From positions 372,001-436,000 of the forward strand of contig JBDWGH010000002.1 in NCBI GenBank assembly GCA_039975855.1: a stretch of 64,000 nt of DNA, given 5' to 3'. The stretch comes from Litorimonas sp039975855. Its GTDB lineage: Bacteria; Pseudomonadota; Alphaproteobacteria; Caulobacterales; Maricaulaceae. Position numbers and translations under genes: made by a program. The notes under the pieces are model-generated. The model did no database searches and had not been told where the DNA came from. It saw only the letters and a list, made by a program, of their open reading frames with translations. Of the stretch, positions 43,033 through 52,194 are shown piece after piece. Position 1 is the first letter of the stretch. Every line of letters begins with the position of its first letter.

Positions 43033-43876
43033 GCGCTGCAAACGGGTTATTAGCCGGTGGGGTGTCGTCGTCTTCCTCGCCAATCGCCAAACCGTGATTA
43101 AGCGGCCCGTGACCTTTGGAAGAACCAAATCCTGGTGCAGTTCTAATGGCTTCAAACACGAATTCCCGTGCCCGCATAACCGCTTCGTCCAGGTCTAAGC
43201 CCAGCGCCATATTCGCAGCCACGGCGCTAGCGAGTGTGCAGCCAGTGCCATGTGTATGCCGAGAGCGCAGACGAGGTCCGGACATAATGTTTGCGCCCTC
43301 TTCACTAACCAGGACATCGACCACTGAGCTTCCATCCAAGTGACCGCCCTTCATCAGAGCCGCGTAGACCCCGCGTCCCAGCAAGGCGTCACCGGCCTTG
43401 GTGAGATCATCGACATCCGAGATTTTTAAACCCGTTAGCAATTCAGCTTCGGGCACGTTGGGCGTCACGAGATCAGCCAAGGGCAAGAGCGTTTCGCGCA
43501 ACGCTTCAATGGCATCAGCTTCTAAAAGAGCATCACCTGATGTCGCTACTGCAACTGGGTCCAGAATGACAAAGGCATCTAACTCATCCACGGCCTCGGC
43601 GACCACTTCGATGATTTCCTTTGTGCCGAGCATCCCAATCTTTACGACATCGGCCCCAATGTCTGAGAGGCAGGATTTTATCTGAGCCTTCACGAGTGCG
43701 GGCGACATAAATTCAACGGATTGAACGCCCAGCGTATTCTGTGCGGTTACAGCCGTAACAGCGGTCATAGCGTAAGCGCCAAAGGCTGAACAGGTTTTGA
43801 TATCAGCCTGGATACCTGCCCCACCTCCGGAGTCAGAACCGGCAATGATAAGAACGCGGCCTTGTGTTTCAGTCAT
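43013..43876 (-). CDS. thiD: Hydroxymethylpyrimidine/phosphomethylpyrimidine kinase
   Basis: A 287-aa ribokinase-fold enzyme phosphorylating HMP and HMP-P for thiamine. The substrate motif is IAGSDSGGGAGIQADIK, and the ATP/anion-hole motif is HTHGTGCTLASAVAANMALG. The C-terminal ~25 residues (EEDDDTPPANNPFAALKG) extend past the domain. It is the last gene after folP and a small membrane protein, a position often held by glmM in related genomes. It complements thiC in the same pathway although distant. Confidence 0.95.
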   Translation of the reverse strand: MTETQGRVLIIAGSDSGGGAGIQADIKTCSAFGAYAMTAVTAVTAQNTLGVQSVEFMSPALVKAQIKSCLSDIGADVVKIGMLGTKEIIEVVAEAVDELDAFVILDPVAVATSGDALLEADAIEALRETLLPLADLVTPNVPEAELLTGLKISDVDDLTKAGDALLGRGVYAALMKGGHLDGSSVVDVLVSEEGANIMSGPRLRSRHTHGTGCTLASAVAANMALGLDLDEAVMRAREFVFEAIRTAPGFGSSKGHGPLNHGLAIGEEDDDTPPANNPFAALKGLNS

Positions 43877-44117
43877 GCAAATTCTCTGACATTCGATTGG
43901 TTTCTATTTCGACTCGTCTTGGTATTGTTATCAACTCGAACATAACTATCGCAAAAGTTCCACAGTAGAAAACGGAATGCACGGTCTTCCCCGCCCCAAT
44001 TGACCAAGTCGTGATGAGCATTAGCAACATAGCAATAATAGGCCTGCCTTCCCACCACCTAACAGGAAACAACGGCCACAGTATCAAGCCGAATAATACA
44101 GCCTTAACCTTGGTCAA
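43869..44117 (-). CDS. Small membrane protein between folP and thiD
   Basis: An 82-aa protein with two or three hydrophobic segments (KAVLFGLILWPLFPV, IIAMLLMLITTWSIGA, VFYCGTFAIVMFELI) and a charged C-terminus. It overlaps folP by 14 nt at a TTG start and thiD by 8 nt, as expected for a coupled operon gene. No family recognised; the start is uncertain. Confidence 0.55.
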   Translation of the reverse strand: MTKVKAVLFGLILWPLFPVRWWEGRPIIAMLLMLITTWSIGAGKTVHSVFYCGTFAIVMFELITIPRRVEIETNRMSENLHD

Positions 44118-44931
44118 TTGATGACACCACAGCTTCCCAAACCTTCATCGCCTGAACGGTCTCGCTGACATCATGAACCCGCAAGATATCTGCTCCCGCT
44201 TGCGCCGACCAAAGCGCAGTTGCGATGGACCCACCTAACCTGTCGTCTGCTTCCGACCCATCAATCCGTCCGATAAAACTCTTGCGGCTAGCCCCCATCA
44301 GTACTGGAAAGCCCAGCGCTTTAAACTGATCGAGATGCCGTAGGATCGCCAGGTTGTCTTCATGACGTTTTCCAAAGCCGATACCCGGGTCGAGCGTGAT
44401 AGCGGATCGTTCCACGCCTGCCTCACAAACCTCAGCGACGCGCTTTTCAAGCCAGCTTAGGATGTCCGGTACAGCATCTTTATATTCGGGGTTATCTTGC
44501 ATGGTTTCAGGTTGTCCCTGCGCATGCATGAGAATTACTGGGCAGCCTAGGGCAGCCGCCACCTTTGGCGAACGGGCGTCAAATCCCAGGGCCGACACGT
44601 CATTCCAGATATCTGCACCGGATAAGATAGCGGCCTCGGCCACATCCGGTTTGCGGGTATCGATAGAGATCACGACGTCTTCGTCAAAATCGCGTGTGGC
44701 ATGACGGATCGCTTGAATGACAGGAACAGTGCGCCGCACTTCCTCAGCGATGTCTATCTCGACGGCGCCGGGCCGAGTGCTCTCTCCGCCAATATCCAGA
44801 ATATTGGCGCCCTCCTCGATCAAGCGCAAAGCCTGTTTCACAGCGAGTTCAGTGGTTTCATATTGACCACCATCGGAAAAACTATCCGGCGTGACGTTCA
44901 AAATGCCCATGATGCGGGGACGGGTAAACAT
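44104..44931 (-). CDS. folP: Dihydropteroate synthase
   Basis: TIM-barrel enzyme joining p-aminobenzoate to dihydropterin pyrophosphate in folate synthesis. The two family signatures are intact: MGILNVTPDSFSDGG at the N-terminus and GANILDIGGESTRPGA. Pterin and pABA contacts ISIDTRKPDVAE, NDVSAL and MGASRKSFIG are present. The 275-aa length is normal. It follows ftsH after a strong terminator and so needs its own promoter in the ~70-nt gap. Confidence 0.97.
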   Translation of the reverse strand: MFTRPRIMGILNVTPDSFSDGGQYETTELAVKQALRLIEEGANILDIGGESTRPGAVEIDIAEEVRRTVPVIQAIRHATRDFDEDVVISIDTRKPDVAEAAILSGADIWNDVSALGFDARSPKVAAALGCPVILMHAQGQPETMQDNPEYKDAVPDILSWLEKRVAEVCEAGVERSAITLDPGIGFGKRHEDNLAILRHLDQFKALGFPVLMGASRKSFIGRIDGSEADDRLGGSIATALWSAQAGADILRVHDVSETVQAMKVWEAVVSSIDQG

Positions 44932-44967
44932 GATGTGCAGCTAATCAGGATTCAAAGATATATCCAT

Positions 44968-44997
44968 AAAAAAAGCCCGGTCGATTGACCGGGCTTT
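44968..44997 (-). terminator. Intrinsic terminator of ftsH
   Basis: AAAGCCCGGTC and GACCGGGCTTT form a perfect 11-bp stem with a 4-nt loop; read on the minus strand it runs into seven U residues. It begins 7 nt after the ftsH stop. This is the clearest terminator in the window. Confidence 0.93.
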
Positions 44998-45003
44998 GTA
45001 TTC

Positions 45004-46935
45004 TTATTCAGATACATTCTTCGCCGTAGACGTTCCGCCAATCGGTTTTGGCTTTTTCGTCGTTGGAACAGCTGACACGGCTGGCTTACTGCCACCGGAC
45101 CCATCGGGGCGTTTCGGCTTCGTATCGTCTTCGAGTAGGGCTTTGATTTCATCACCTGAGAGCGTCTCATATTCGAGAAGCGCTTCAGCAAGTTTCACCC
45201 AATCCTTCTTTTTCTTTTTCAAGATTTTCAAAGCTGTTTCATGCGCTTCCGTGATGAAACGCTTGATCTCATTCTCAATCAATTGAGCCGTATCAGGCGA
45301 AATCGCTGAGCCGCGACCAATGCCTGGTACGAAGGAATTGCTGTCCTGATGCTTATAAGCAATCGGCCCAATCGCATCCGACAAACCCCATTCCGTAACC
45401 ATGGCCGTTGCAATACGTGTAACTTGCTCAATGTCAGAACTCGCGCCGGACGTGACCTTGTCATACCCGAAGTGAAGTTCTTCCGCCGCGCGGCCACCCA
45501 TAGCCATAGCCATACGAGCAATCATCTCTTGACGAGATTGGCTGATTTGGTCGCGTTCCGGCAAATATTGCACCATACCCAAGGCGCGGCCACGAGGAAT
45601 AATCGTGGCTTTGTGGATCGGCAAGCTACCTTCCATATTCAGGCCAACAATCGCGTGTCCGGCCTCATGATAGGCGGTGTTCTCACGCTCTTCATCTGTC
45701 ATGGACAACGTGCGGCGTTCGGCGCCCATCAAGACTTTGTCACGTGCGTCTTCGAATTCGCGCTGCGTAATTTTCAACTTATTCCGACGCGCTGAAAGCA
45801 AAGCCGCTTCGTTCACAAGGTTCATCAAATCAGCACCGGAGAAACCGGGAGTGCCGCGCGCAACATATTTTACGTCGACATCGGCGCCGATCGGCTTGCC
45901 TTTCATATGGACTTCGAGAATCTTCTCACGGCCCTGAATATCTGGATAAGGAACTTCAATTTGGCGATCAAAACGACCCGGACGCAGCAGCGCTTTATCG
46001 AGCACGTCAGGACGGTTGGTCGCGGCAATGATAATAATACCTTCATCGCCTTCAAATCCGTCCATTTCGACGAGAAGTTGGTTCAATGTTTGCTCACGCT
46101 CTTCGTGGCCACCGGAGGTTCCGACACCACGATGACGGCCAACGGCGTCAATCTCGTCAATAAAGATGATGCAGGGCGCCTGTTTGCGAGCTTCGGCAAA
46201 CATTTCGCGGACACGGGACGCACCCACGCCGACAAACATTTCTACAAAGTCCGAACCGGAGATCGTGTAGAATGGAACACCCGCTTCACCGGCAACGGCA
46301 CGCGCAAGAAGAGTCTTACCTGTACCGGGAGGGCCTACGAGCAATGCACCAGTTGGAATGCGGGCACCCAAACGCGTAAACCGTGTTGGATCTTGGAGGA
46401 ATTCAACAACCTCTTTCAAGTCTTCTTTGGCCGCTTCCACGCCCGCAACATCATCAAATGTTTTGCGCTGGCTGTTTTCAGTCAACAGTTTAGCTTTGGA
46501 CTTACCAAAACTCATTGCACCGCCGCGTCCGCCACCCTGCATGTTGCGGAAGAACAATAGGAATAATCCAGCGATCAAAAGGATCGGTAAAAAAGCCATC
46601 AAAATGCTTCCGAGCGTGTTCGGGCCGGATCTCTCCTCAAACTCGTAAGGAATATCCGTACCTTCGAACAGAGCGTCAGCGTCCAAATTGATTGGTCCAA
46701 TATTCGTCCGGTATTTGTCACCATTATTCAGGGTGCCGGTAATCACGCCACCTTCGACATCAATCAACGCGGATTGAACGTCCCCTGAATTCACACGGGA
46801 TTGCAGCTGAGAATATGTAATTTCGTCCTTCTTGGCAGGGCCTTCGAGAGACGAATTACTGGCTGCGACCATGCCGAGCAGCAGAGCAATGACTATGCCC
46901 CAGACAATGAAATTGCGGGTGTTGGCGTTTTTCAT
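45004..46935 (-). CDS. ftsH: ATP-dependent zinc metalloprotease FtsH
   Basis: Membrane AAA+ protease that degrades misfolded membrane proteins and regulators. Order: a TM helix (IVWGIVIALLLGMVAA), a periplasmic domain, a second TM helix (LMAFLPILLIAGLFLLFF), Walker A GPPGTGKTLLARA, Walker B IIFIDEIDAVG, the SRH region RPGRFDRQ, and the zinc site HEAGHAIVG. The start is ATG 46935 with AAAGG upstream, giving 643 aa; the long upstream extension is not used. A Lys/Pro-rich tail follows the protease domain. Confidence 0.98.
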   Translation of the reverse strand: MKNANTRNFIVWGIVIALLLGMVAASNSSLEGPAKKDEITYSQLQSRVNSGDVQSALIDVEGGVITGTLNNGDKYRTNIGPINLDADALFEGTDIPYEFEERSGPNTLGSILMAFLPILLIAGLFLLFFRNMQGGGRGGAMSFGKSKAKLLTENSQRKTFDDVAGVEAAKEDLKEVVEFLQDPTRFTRLGARIPTGALLVGPPGTGKTLLARAVAGEAGVPFYTISGSDFVEMFVGVGASRVREMFAEARKQAPCIIFIDEIDAVGRHRGVGTSGGHEEREQTLNQLLVEMDGFEGDEGIIIIAATNRPDVLDKALLRPGRFDRQIEVPYPDIQGREKILEVHMKGKPIGADVDVKYVARGTPGFSGADLMNLVNEAALLSARRNKLKITQREFEDARDKVLMGAERRTLSMTDEERENTAYHEAGHAIVGLNMEGSLPIHKATIIPRGRALGMVQYLPERDQISQSRQEMIARMAMAMGGRAAEELHFGYDKVTSGASSDIEQVTRIATAMVTEWGLSDAIGPIAYKHQDSNSFVPGIGRGSAISPDTAQLIENEIKRFITEAHETALKILKKKKKDWVKLAEALLEYETLSGDEIKALLEDDTKPKRPDGSGGSKPAVSAVPTTKKPKPIGGTSTAKNVSE

Positions 46936-47029
46936 GTGGCTTACGACCTTTTCGGGGTTCGGGTTTTCTTTTCGTGCATAACATATGGGATGCTCAACGC
47001 CAAAATAAAGCGTCGACCTGTCATGCTTT

Positions 47030-48298
47030 TCATACGGTATAAATCGAGACAGAGTCTGGATTTGGAAACAACGCTTGCAAGCGAGACGCCGAACACGCCC
47101 TAGACGACACAAATTCCGTATCGCACGCACCGAACCCTATCGGCTTTCCTTGGTGTAAGAAAACCGGAAGCGTAGACCTAACCTCAGCAGGAAGATTAGA
47201 TAACTCTTTAAAATCAGTAACCTGCCTTAATTTATTTATGTGTCCGAGCGCCGTTATAATTTTAACATTATCTGTTTTGGCCTTGCAAAAAAATCGACCA
47301 TCCCAAACCGTCAATTGCTGTTTTTTCAGTTCCGCAGACGGCACAGCGGTGATCCCATGACGCCCAGCCACTGCGACTCTATCGCGCACAAACACATAAG
47401 TGTGACCTGTGTTCTGCGTTTTGCGAATGACCCAAGCACCCGAAAGCGTCGCTGCTTTAAAATCTGGCGACTCCATTTCTGCGCAAAGGCTAGCGCGTTT
47501 CGCAGCATCAATTGGCCCACCCTGCCCTGACACGGCGTTGAGAATATGCAGCAGTAATTCTGACGACGGGAGGGCCTTCGTTTCAATAAATCCATGCGGG
47601 TTCATGACCGCATGATCCTTCATCCAAACCGAGAAGTTTTTACGTTCGGCAGATAGTCTTGATCGCGCAATTTTCTGCTGCTCTATTAATTCTGAACGTA
47701 ATTCTACATCGGCGCGTAAAGCCTGCCGCGCGCGAACCCGCGTAAAATCCGTGTTTTCATTTGAGGGATCATCCACAAACCTCAAACTGTTCTCAGCGTT
47801 ATACTGTCGGATGTCTGCGCGCGATACATTCAGCCAAGGGCGATGAAGGGTAACACCGGCTAAAGCTGGCCACAGCGGACCGTAAGCGGCCTCGGGCATC
47901 CCCGCTAAGCCCCGCCATCCCGTATGGCGATCCAGCCTCATCAAAATAGTTTCGGCCTGATCGTCTTCTGTGTGACCTGTTACGAGATGTTTCAGCCCCG
48001 CTGCACGGCACATGTCTCCCATAGCGGCATATCTATACTTGCGCGCTTTAACCTGAATGCCTGTCGAAACTCCGTCGTGAGACCATCGTTGTGACTTGAC
48101 CTTATATCCCAGAGATCGCGCAAACTCCGCCGCATGTGTGACCTCCTCTGCGCTATCGGCTCGAAATCCATGATCTATGATAAAGGCGTGATTGATATTT
48201 GGGTTATCACGACAGGCATGCAGTAATGCCGTGCTATCGCCGCCGCCTGAAAAGGCAATCGCGGCGGGCGCATTGAGATGAATAGGCGGGAGTTTCAC
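47030..48298 (-). CDS. tilS: tRNA(Ile)-lysidine synthetase
   Basis: Modifies C34 of the CAU-anticodon tRNA-Ile to lysidine so that it reads AUA. The PP-loop motif AFSGGGDSTALLHAC opens the protein; HTEDDQAETILMR and RPWLNVSRADIR complete the N-type ATPase domain. The C-terminal ~150 residues are divergent. The start is GTG 48298; it follows cpoB by 10 nt and precedes ftsH by 94 nt. Confidence 0.93.
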   Translation of the reverse strand: MKLPPIHLNAPAAIAFSGGGDSTALLHACRDNPNINHAFIIDHGFRADSAEEVTHAAEFARSLGYKVKSQRWSHDGVSTGIQVKARKYRYAAMGDMCRAAGLKHLVTGHTEDDQAETILMRLDRHTGWRGLAGMPEAAYGPLWPALAGVTLHRPWLNVSRADIRQYNAENSLRFVDDPSNENTDFTRVRARQALRADVELRSELIEQQKIARSRLSAERKNFSVWMKDHAVMNPHGFIETKALPSSELLLHILNAVSGQGGPIDAAKRASLCAEMESPDFKAATLSGAWVIRKTQNTGHTYVFVRDRVAVAGRHGITAVPSAELKKQQLTVWDGRFFCKAKTDNVKIITALGHINKLRQVTDFKELSNLPAEVRSTLPVFLHQGKPIGFGACDTEFVSSRACSASRLQALFPNPDSVSIYTV

Positions 48299-48308
48299 CC
48301 GCGAAGGC

Positions 48309-49199
48309 CTAGCAGCCCGAACGGGCGGCTTCCAGCTTGGCTTTGCTTGTCACTGTCGGCGATGCATTCGGATATTGACGTGGCAAGCTGGCCAAGGTTG
48401 CGCAAGAATCCTGTGTTTTGCCAAGCTCACGCAAAGCACCGGCCAAACGTACCATCGCGTCAGGCGCTTTCACACCACGTGGATCGCGTTTCATGCTGGC
48501 AATATAGGCGTCTGCCGCATCTGCGTACCCGCCTCGCACATAATAGCTCTCGCCCAAGTAATAATTCATTTCACCAATATCTGCGGCATCCGGGTTAAAT
48601 TGAAGATATTGCTTAATGGAAGTCTGCGCCCCTGCGAAATCACCCTCACTAAGCAGGCGTTTTCCGCGCTCACCCAATTGAGCAACATCATTTGAAGGCA
48701 TAGCTGGCGGTGGTGTCTGGCCGTTGCCAATCACCAACGGCTGCTCCCCTATAGTAGGTGCACCGCCTAGCGGGTCTAAGGGCGTGGTAGGCCCAAGGAT
48801 TACGGGGCCAACACGTCGATCAATAGGACGAGTTTGTTCTTGGGCAATCAAGTCCACGGCATCTAAATGCACCTTCATTCGACCCGCCATGTCTTGAATA
48901 ATTTGCAGCTCGGTTCGCAATTGCATGACCTCGCCTTTCAAACCGTCCCGCTCATAAGCGACACGTTCTAACTCACCACGCAGCGCACGCTGCGCCGATT
49001 CCAGCGCGTCAATGCGTGCCATCAAGCGTTCAGCCGCAGGGTCGCCCGTTAACATTCGCGATTCTAATCGTTCCAACCGTTCCGCAAGCGCGGTATTTTG
49101 GGCCGCCAACTCTTTCTTCGATTGCGCCTGAGCCGGCACTGCGATCAGGCAAGTTGTGGCGAGCAATGCAGTGAAAATCGGTTTCATGAAGTTTGGCAT
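48309..49199 (-). CDS. cpoB: Tol-Pal system protein CpoB/YbgF
   Basis: Periplasmic protein coordinating Tol-Pal with cell-wall synthesis. The signal peptide ends PAQAQ. A coiled-coil region follows (LAERLERLESRML, LRGELERVAYERDGLKGEVM). The C-terminal TPR domain contains LLSEGDFAGAQTSIKQYLQ, EMNYYLGESYYVRGGYADAA and a capping helix with two Cys (DSCATL ... C-terminal GC). The start is ATG 49199 with AGGAGA 5 nt upstream. It lies downstream of pal. Confidence 0.92.
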   Translation of the reverse strand: MPNFMKPIFTALLATTCLIAVPAQAQSKKELAAQNTALAERLERLESRMLTGDPAAERLMARIDALESAQRALRGELERVAYERDGLKGEVMQLRTELQIIQDMAGRMKVHLDAVDLIAQEQTRPIDRRVGPVILGPTTPLDPLGGAPTIGEQPLVIGNGQTPPPAMPSNDVAQLGERGKRLLSEGDFAGAQTSIKQYLQFNPDAADIGEMNYYLGESYYVRGGYADAADAYIASMKRDPRGVKAPDAMVRLAGALRELGKTQDSCATLASLPRQYPNASPTVTSKAKLEAARSGC

Positions 49200-49323
49200 T
49201 TTGGTCTCCTGGGACCGAGTTGAATATACGAACACCGCCAGCATAGCCGACGGTGAAAGGTATTGTGACTTAAATCGCGGTCACGGTGATGAACGCAATT
49301 TTAATTTTCAGTCGAGCTAGAGC

Positions 49324-49896
49324 TTAGCTCACGCCTCTGAGACGCAGGTTCGTATACCCATTACGATTGCGGGCCCAGCCTGTCTCAGACGGACGACCAT
49401 CAATTGGGCGCTCTTTACCGTAAGAGATTGTCCGCAATCGATTTGGCGAGACACCTTGGCTGATGAGGAAAGCTTGAACGCTATCCGCGCGGCGAGCTCC
49501 AAGCGCTAAGTTATATTCGCGCGTTCCGCGTTCATCCGCATGACCTTCAATAACAGCCGTAGAATCTTGGTATATATTCATCCAATTTGCCTGCCGCCGC
49601 AGGGCATCCCTGGCCTCAGCAGAAAGATCATATTGATCATATCCGAAAAAGATGCGGGGTTCTCCACCGGATTGATAAGCGAAATCTTCAATTGACCCCG
49701 GCGTTGGCAAGTCGGGTGTTGTTTGGACGACAGGCGGTAATTGCTCCACGACAGGTGGTGGCGGTGGCGGCGTAATAACCTCAGGCGGAGCCTGGACAAC
49801 GGGGGGTGGTGGAGGTGTTTCTTCGATTGGGTCTGGTTTCGTGGCACATGCGCTAAGCACCAAAAGGGCTGCGCCGCCGATTAGATAATGTTTCAT
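49324..49896 (-). CDS. pal: Peptidoglycan-associated lipoprotein Pal
   Basis: Outer-membrane lipoprotein binding peptidoglycan through an OmpA-like domain and contacting TolB and TolA. The lipobox is VLSAC, followed by a Pro-rich linker (about 15 Pro in 40 residues) and the OmpA domain with FFGYDQYDLSAEARDAL, VIEGHADERGTREYNLALG, ARRADSVQAFL and RTISYGKERP. The diaminopimelate-binding Asp and Arg are present. The start is ATG 49896 with GGAGAGA upstream. Confidence 0.97.
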   Translation of the reverse strand: MKHYLIGGAALLVLSACATKPDPIEETPPPPPVVQAPPEVITPPPPPPVVEQLPPVVQTTPDLPTPGSIEDFAYQSGGEPRIFFGYDQYDLSAEARDALRRQANWMNIYQDSTAVIEGHADERGTREYNLALGARRADSVQAFLISQGVSPNRLRTISYGKERPIDGRPSETGWARNRNGYTNLRLRGVS

Positions 49897-50035
49897 TTGT
49901 CTCTCCATCAGGTGCGACGTTTAATTTGCCCCGCCGCATACCTCTTTAAACGCAGGGTTTAAGGCGCAATCAAGGCTGAAATTTGATTATCCGCTGATTT
50001 TACGTTGCAAATTAGACAGATAGCCCAAAATTTCA

Positions 50036-51358
50036 TCACGGTAGAAGCGGTGACCAAGCGGGATCAGATGCCATTCCAGGTGTCTCTACACGTCGTAAGT
50101 TTTGTCCCGTGAGGTCTACTGACCAAACTTCTACACGGCCTTGCGTCCCCCGATATTCACGAGAGAAGATGACCACACGCCCATTTGGCGACCAAGTAGG
50201 ACTTTCGTCCAGATAACTATCAGTCAACATACGTTCATTTCGACCGTCGACATCCATTACGCCAATACCGAACTTCCCTTCATAACTTCGGGAGAACGCA
50301 ATCTTGTCGCCGCGAGGACTCCAGATTGGGGCGGAATAGCGACCTTTGCCAAAGCTGATCCGCTTCACATTCTTACCATCCGCACTCATTGTATATAGCT
50401 GCGGAGAGCCCCCTCTGTCCGAGTTGAATACGATGTTTTTCCCATCTGGCGAATAGCTCGCTGATACATCAATCGCGGGATCGGTCGTTAGCCGCGTCGT
50501 GCTGCGGGACGTCAAATCCATGACGTAAACATCATTATTCCCGCGGCGCGCCATAGTCAGTATCAGACTTTTCCCATCGGGAGATAAATGCGGCGCATAT
50601 GTCATTCCAGGGAAATCACCCAATAATTCGCGGCGGCCCGTTTCAATATCCAGCAAGTAAATCTGCGGATTTTCATTCTCATAACTCATATAGACAATGG
50701 TCTGTGAGCTTGGAGAAAAGCGCGGCGTCAAGACAAGCTCAGAACCACCCAGCAAATAGACGGGATTTTCACCGTCTTGATCCATAATCGCGAGACGTTT
50801 TTTCTTATTTGTCTTCGGGCCTTTTTCATCGATGAAGACGATACGAGAGTCGAAATATCCACTCTCCCCCGTCAATGCTTCATAGATAGCGTCCGAAGCT
50901 TTATGCGCTGTCCGGCGCCAATTATCCGGCGTAGTGGCAAACCGAACTCCTTTCAGCTGCTGTCCCGCAAAGACATCCCAAAGACGAAATTCAACCAAAA
51001 TCCGGCTGGCGCTTTCAGTTTTAATTCGTCCAGAAACCAGGGCATCTGCTTTAATCACACGCCAATCGGCAAAGGTGGGTTTATAATCAATATTGGTTTG
51101 AGTTTCCAAGAAACTGGCAGGATCCAAAGACTTAAACAGACCTGAACGCTCGAGATCCGCTCGAATAACGTCTGCAATTTGCATTCCCAATTCACGTTCG
51201 GATTGGGTGGTGGCGAGGAAATTCGGCACCGCGATTTGTACGGGGTCTAAATTGCCTTTGGTAATATCAATTTCCAATTGAGCGTGGGCGGGCAAGCTCA
51301 ACAAAAGAGTCATCAGCCATAAAGCCAAGATGGGAATAATTCGCGCGATACGTGTCAT
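50036..51358 (-). CDS. tolB: Tol-Pal system beta-propeller protein TolB
   Basis: Periplasmic protein of 440 aa: signal peptide (IIPILALWLMTLLLSLPAHAQ), an N-terminal alpha/beta domain (PVQIAVPNF...IADVIRADLERSGLF), and a six-bladed propeller made of repeated SPDGK-type blades (LSPDGKSLILTMARRGN, YSPDGKNIVFNSDRGGSPQL). ATG 51358 is preferred, since the longer frame start at 51409 would overlap tolA by 40 nt and has no signal peptide. It lies 11 nt after tolA. Confidence 0.97.
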   Translation of the reverse strand: MTRIARIIPILALWLMTLLLSLPAHAQLEIDITKGNLDPVQIAVPNFLATTQSERELGMQIADVIRADLERSGLFKSLDPASFLETQTNIDYKPTFADWRVIKADALVSGRIKTESASRILVEFRLWDVFAGQQLKGVRFATTPDNWRRTAHKASDAIYEALTGESGYFDSRIVFIDEKGPKTNKKKRLAIMDQDGENPVYLLGGSELVLTPRFSPSSQTIVYMSYENENPQIYLLDIETGRRELLGDFPGMTYAPHLSPDGKSLILTMARRGNNDVYVMDLTSRSTTRLTTDPAIDVSASYSPDGKNIVFNSDRGGSPQLYTMSADGKNVKRISFGKGRYSAPIWSPRGDKIAFSRSYEGKFGIGVMDVDGRNERMLTDSYLDESPTWSPNGRVVIFSREYRGTQGRVEVWSVDLTGQNLRRVETPGMASDPAWSPLLP

Positions 51359-51369
51359 AGGGACAGTCT

Positions 51370-52191
51370 TTACAATTGCGGGCGTAAGTTCAAGATAAGT
51401 TCTCGCCATACGCCGTAACGTTCTTCCGGAAGGAAATCATAGGGCGCACATTTGTTTACCGCGGCGATTGCGCCGCGTTCTGCTACATCCCAATATTCAT
51501 TGCCCGGAGATAAGCGCCGGGAATTAGCTTGGTCAATCAGCGTCACGCTTTCAACATATCCCCCTATGACGAGCTTTACATTGAGGCGAACTTGCAAGTT
51601 CTCCGCATCTTTCGCGGCAGCCGGCATGCGCCAACATTTATACATGGCGTTGGCCACAAGATCGGCTTCTGTAGCGGCTAATCCGCTGCCTTCACCCTCG
51701 GCGCGTCGCGCGATCTCTTCGAAACGTGCTTGCGCTGTTTCGCTCTCTAGCGCGACTTGTTGATTTGCTTCGGGCGCCGTTTCGCGGGTTCTATCGATCA
51801 ATCCCGAAAGCGCGTCGAGATCAAAACTTGGCTCCTTGGGCGCAGGTTTCTTTTCGGGTTTAGGGATCAGCTCCGCATCTTTAGTAACCTCGGGCGTAAC
51901 TTCGGCCTGTTTCTCGACAGCTTGTTCGCTCGGCGTGACTTTCAATTCTGGTGCTACCTCCTCCGCATTTTCCATCGGGATTGGTGATGTCATGATCTCC
52001 GGCTGTTCATCTGGAACGTCACGTTTTGTGGGTTTGATAGCAGCAGACACATTGGTTTCCGGCGCAACAGTCAAAATTTCAACGGGAATGACTTTAGCCT
52101 CACCCAAAGGCTTAGCTTCTGACGCGAAAAACGTGAAACCTCCAAATACGCCCACATGTAGGGCTAAGGATATAGGCAGACCGAATTTCAT
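51370..52191 (-). CDS. tolA: Cell-envelope protein TolA, short form
   Basis: Inner-membrane anchored bridge of the Tol-Pal complex. An N-terminal helix (ISLALHVGVFGGFTFFAS) is followed by a Lys/Glu/Pro/Val-rich spacer with KPEKKPAPKEPSFDLDAL, and then a C-terminal TonB/TolA-like domain (VRLNVKLVIGGYVESVTLID to DFLPEERYGVWRELIL). At 273 aa the spacer is much shorter than in E. coli TolA (421 aa), as usual in the class. It lies between the TolR-like gene and tolB. Confidence 0.9.
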   Translation of the reverse strand: MKFGLPISLALHVGVFGGFTFFASEAKPLGEAKVIPVEILTVAPETNVSAAIKPTKRDVPDEQPEIMTSPIPMENAEEVAPELKVTPSEQAVEKQAEVTPEVTKDAELIPKPEKKPAPKEPSFDLDALSGLIDRTRETAPEANQQVALESETAQARFEEIARRAEGEGSGLAATEADLVANAMYKCWRMPAAAKDAENLQVRLNVKLVIGGYVESVTLIDQANSRRLSPGNEYWDVAERGAIAAVNKCAPYDFLPEERYGVWRELILNLRPQL

Positions 52192-52194
52192 ACC

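Noticed and set aside
45907..46560. 217-codon plus-strand frame inside ftsH
   Set aside because: It lies wholly antisense to the AAA domain of ftsH; no ribosome site or family.
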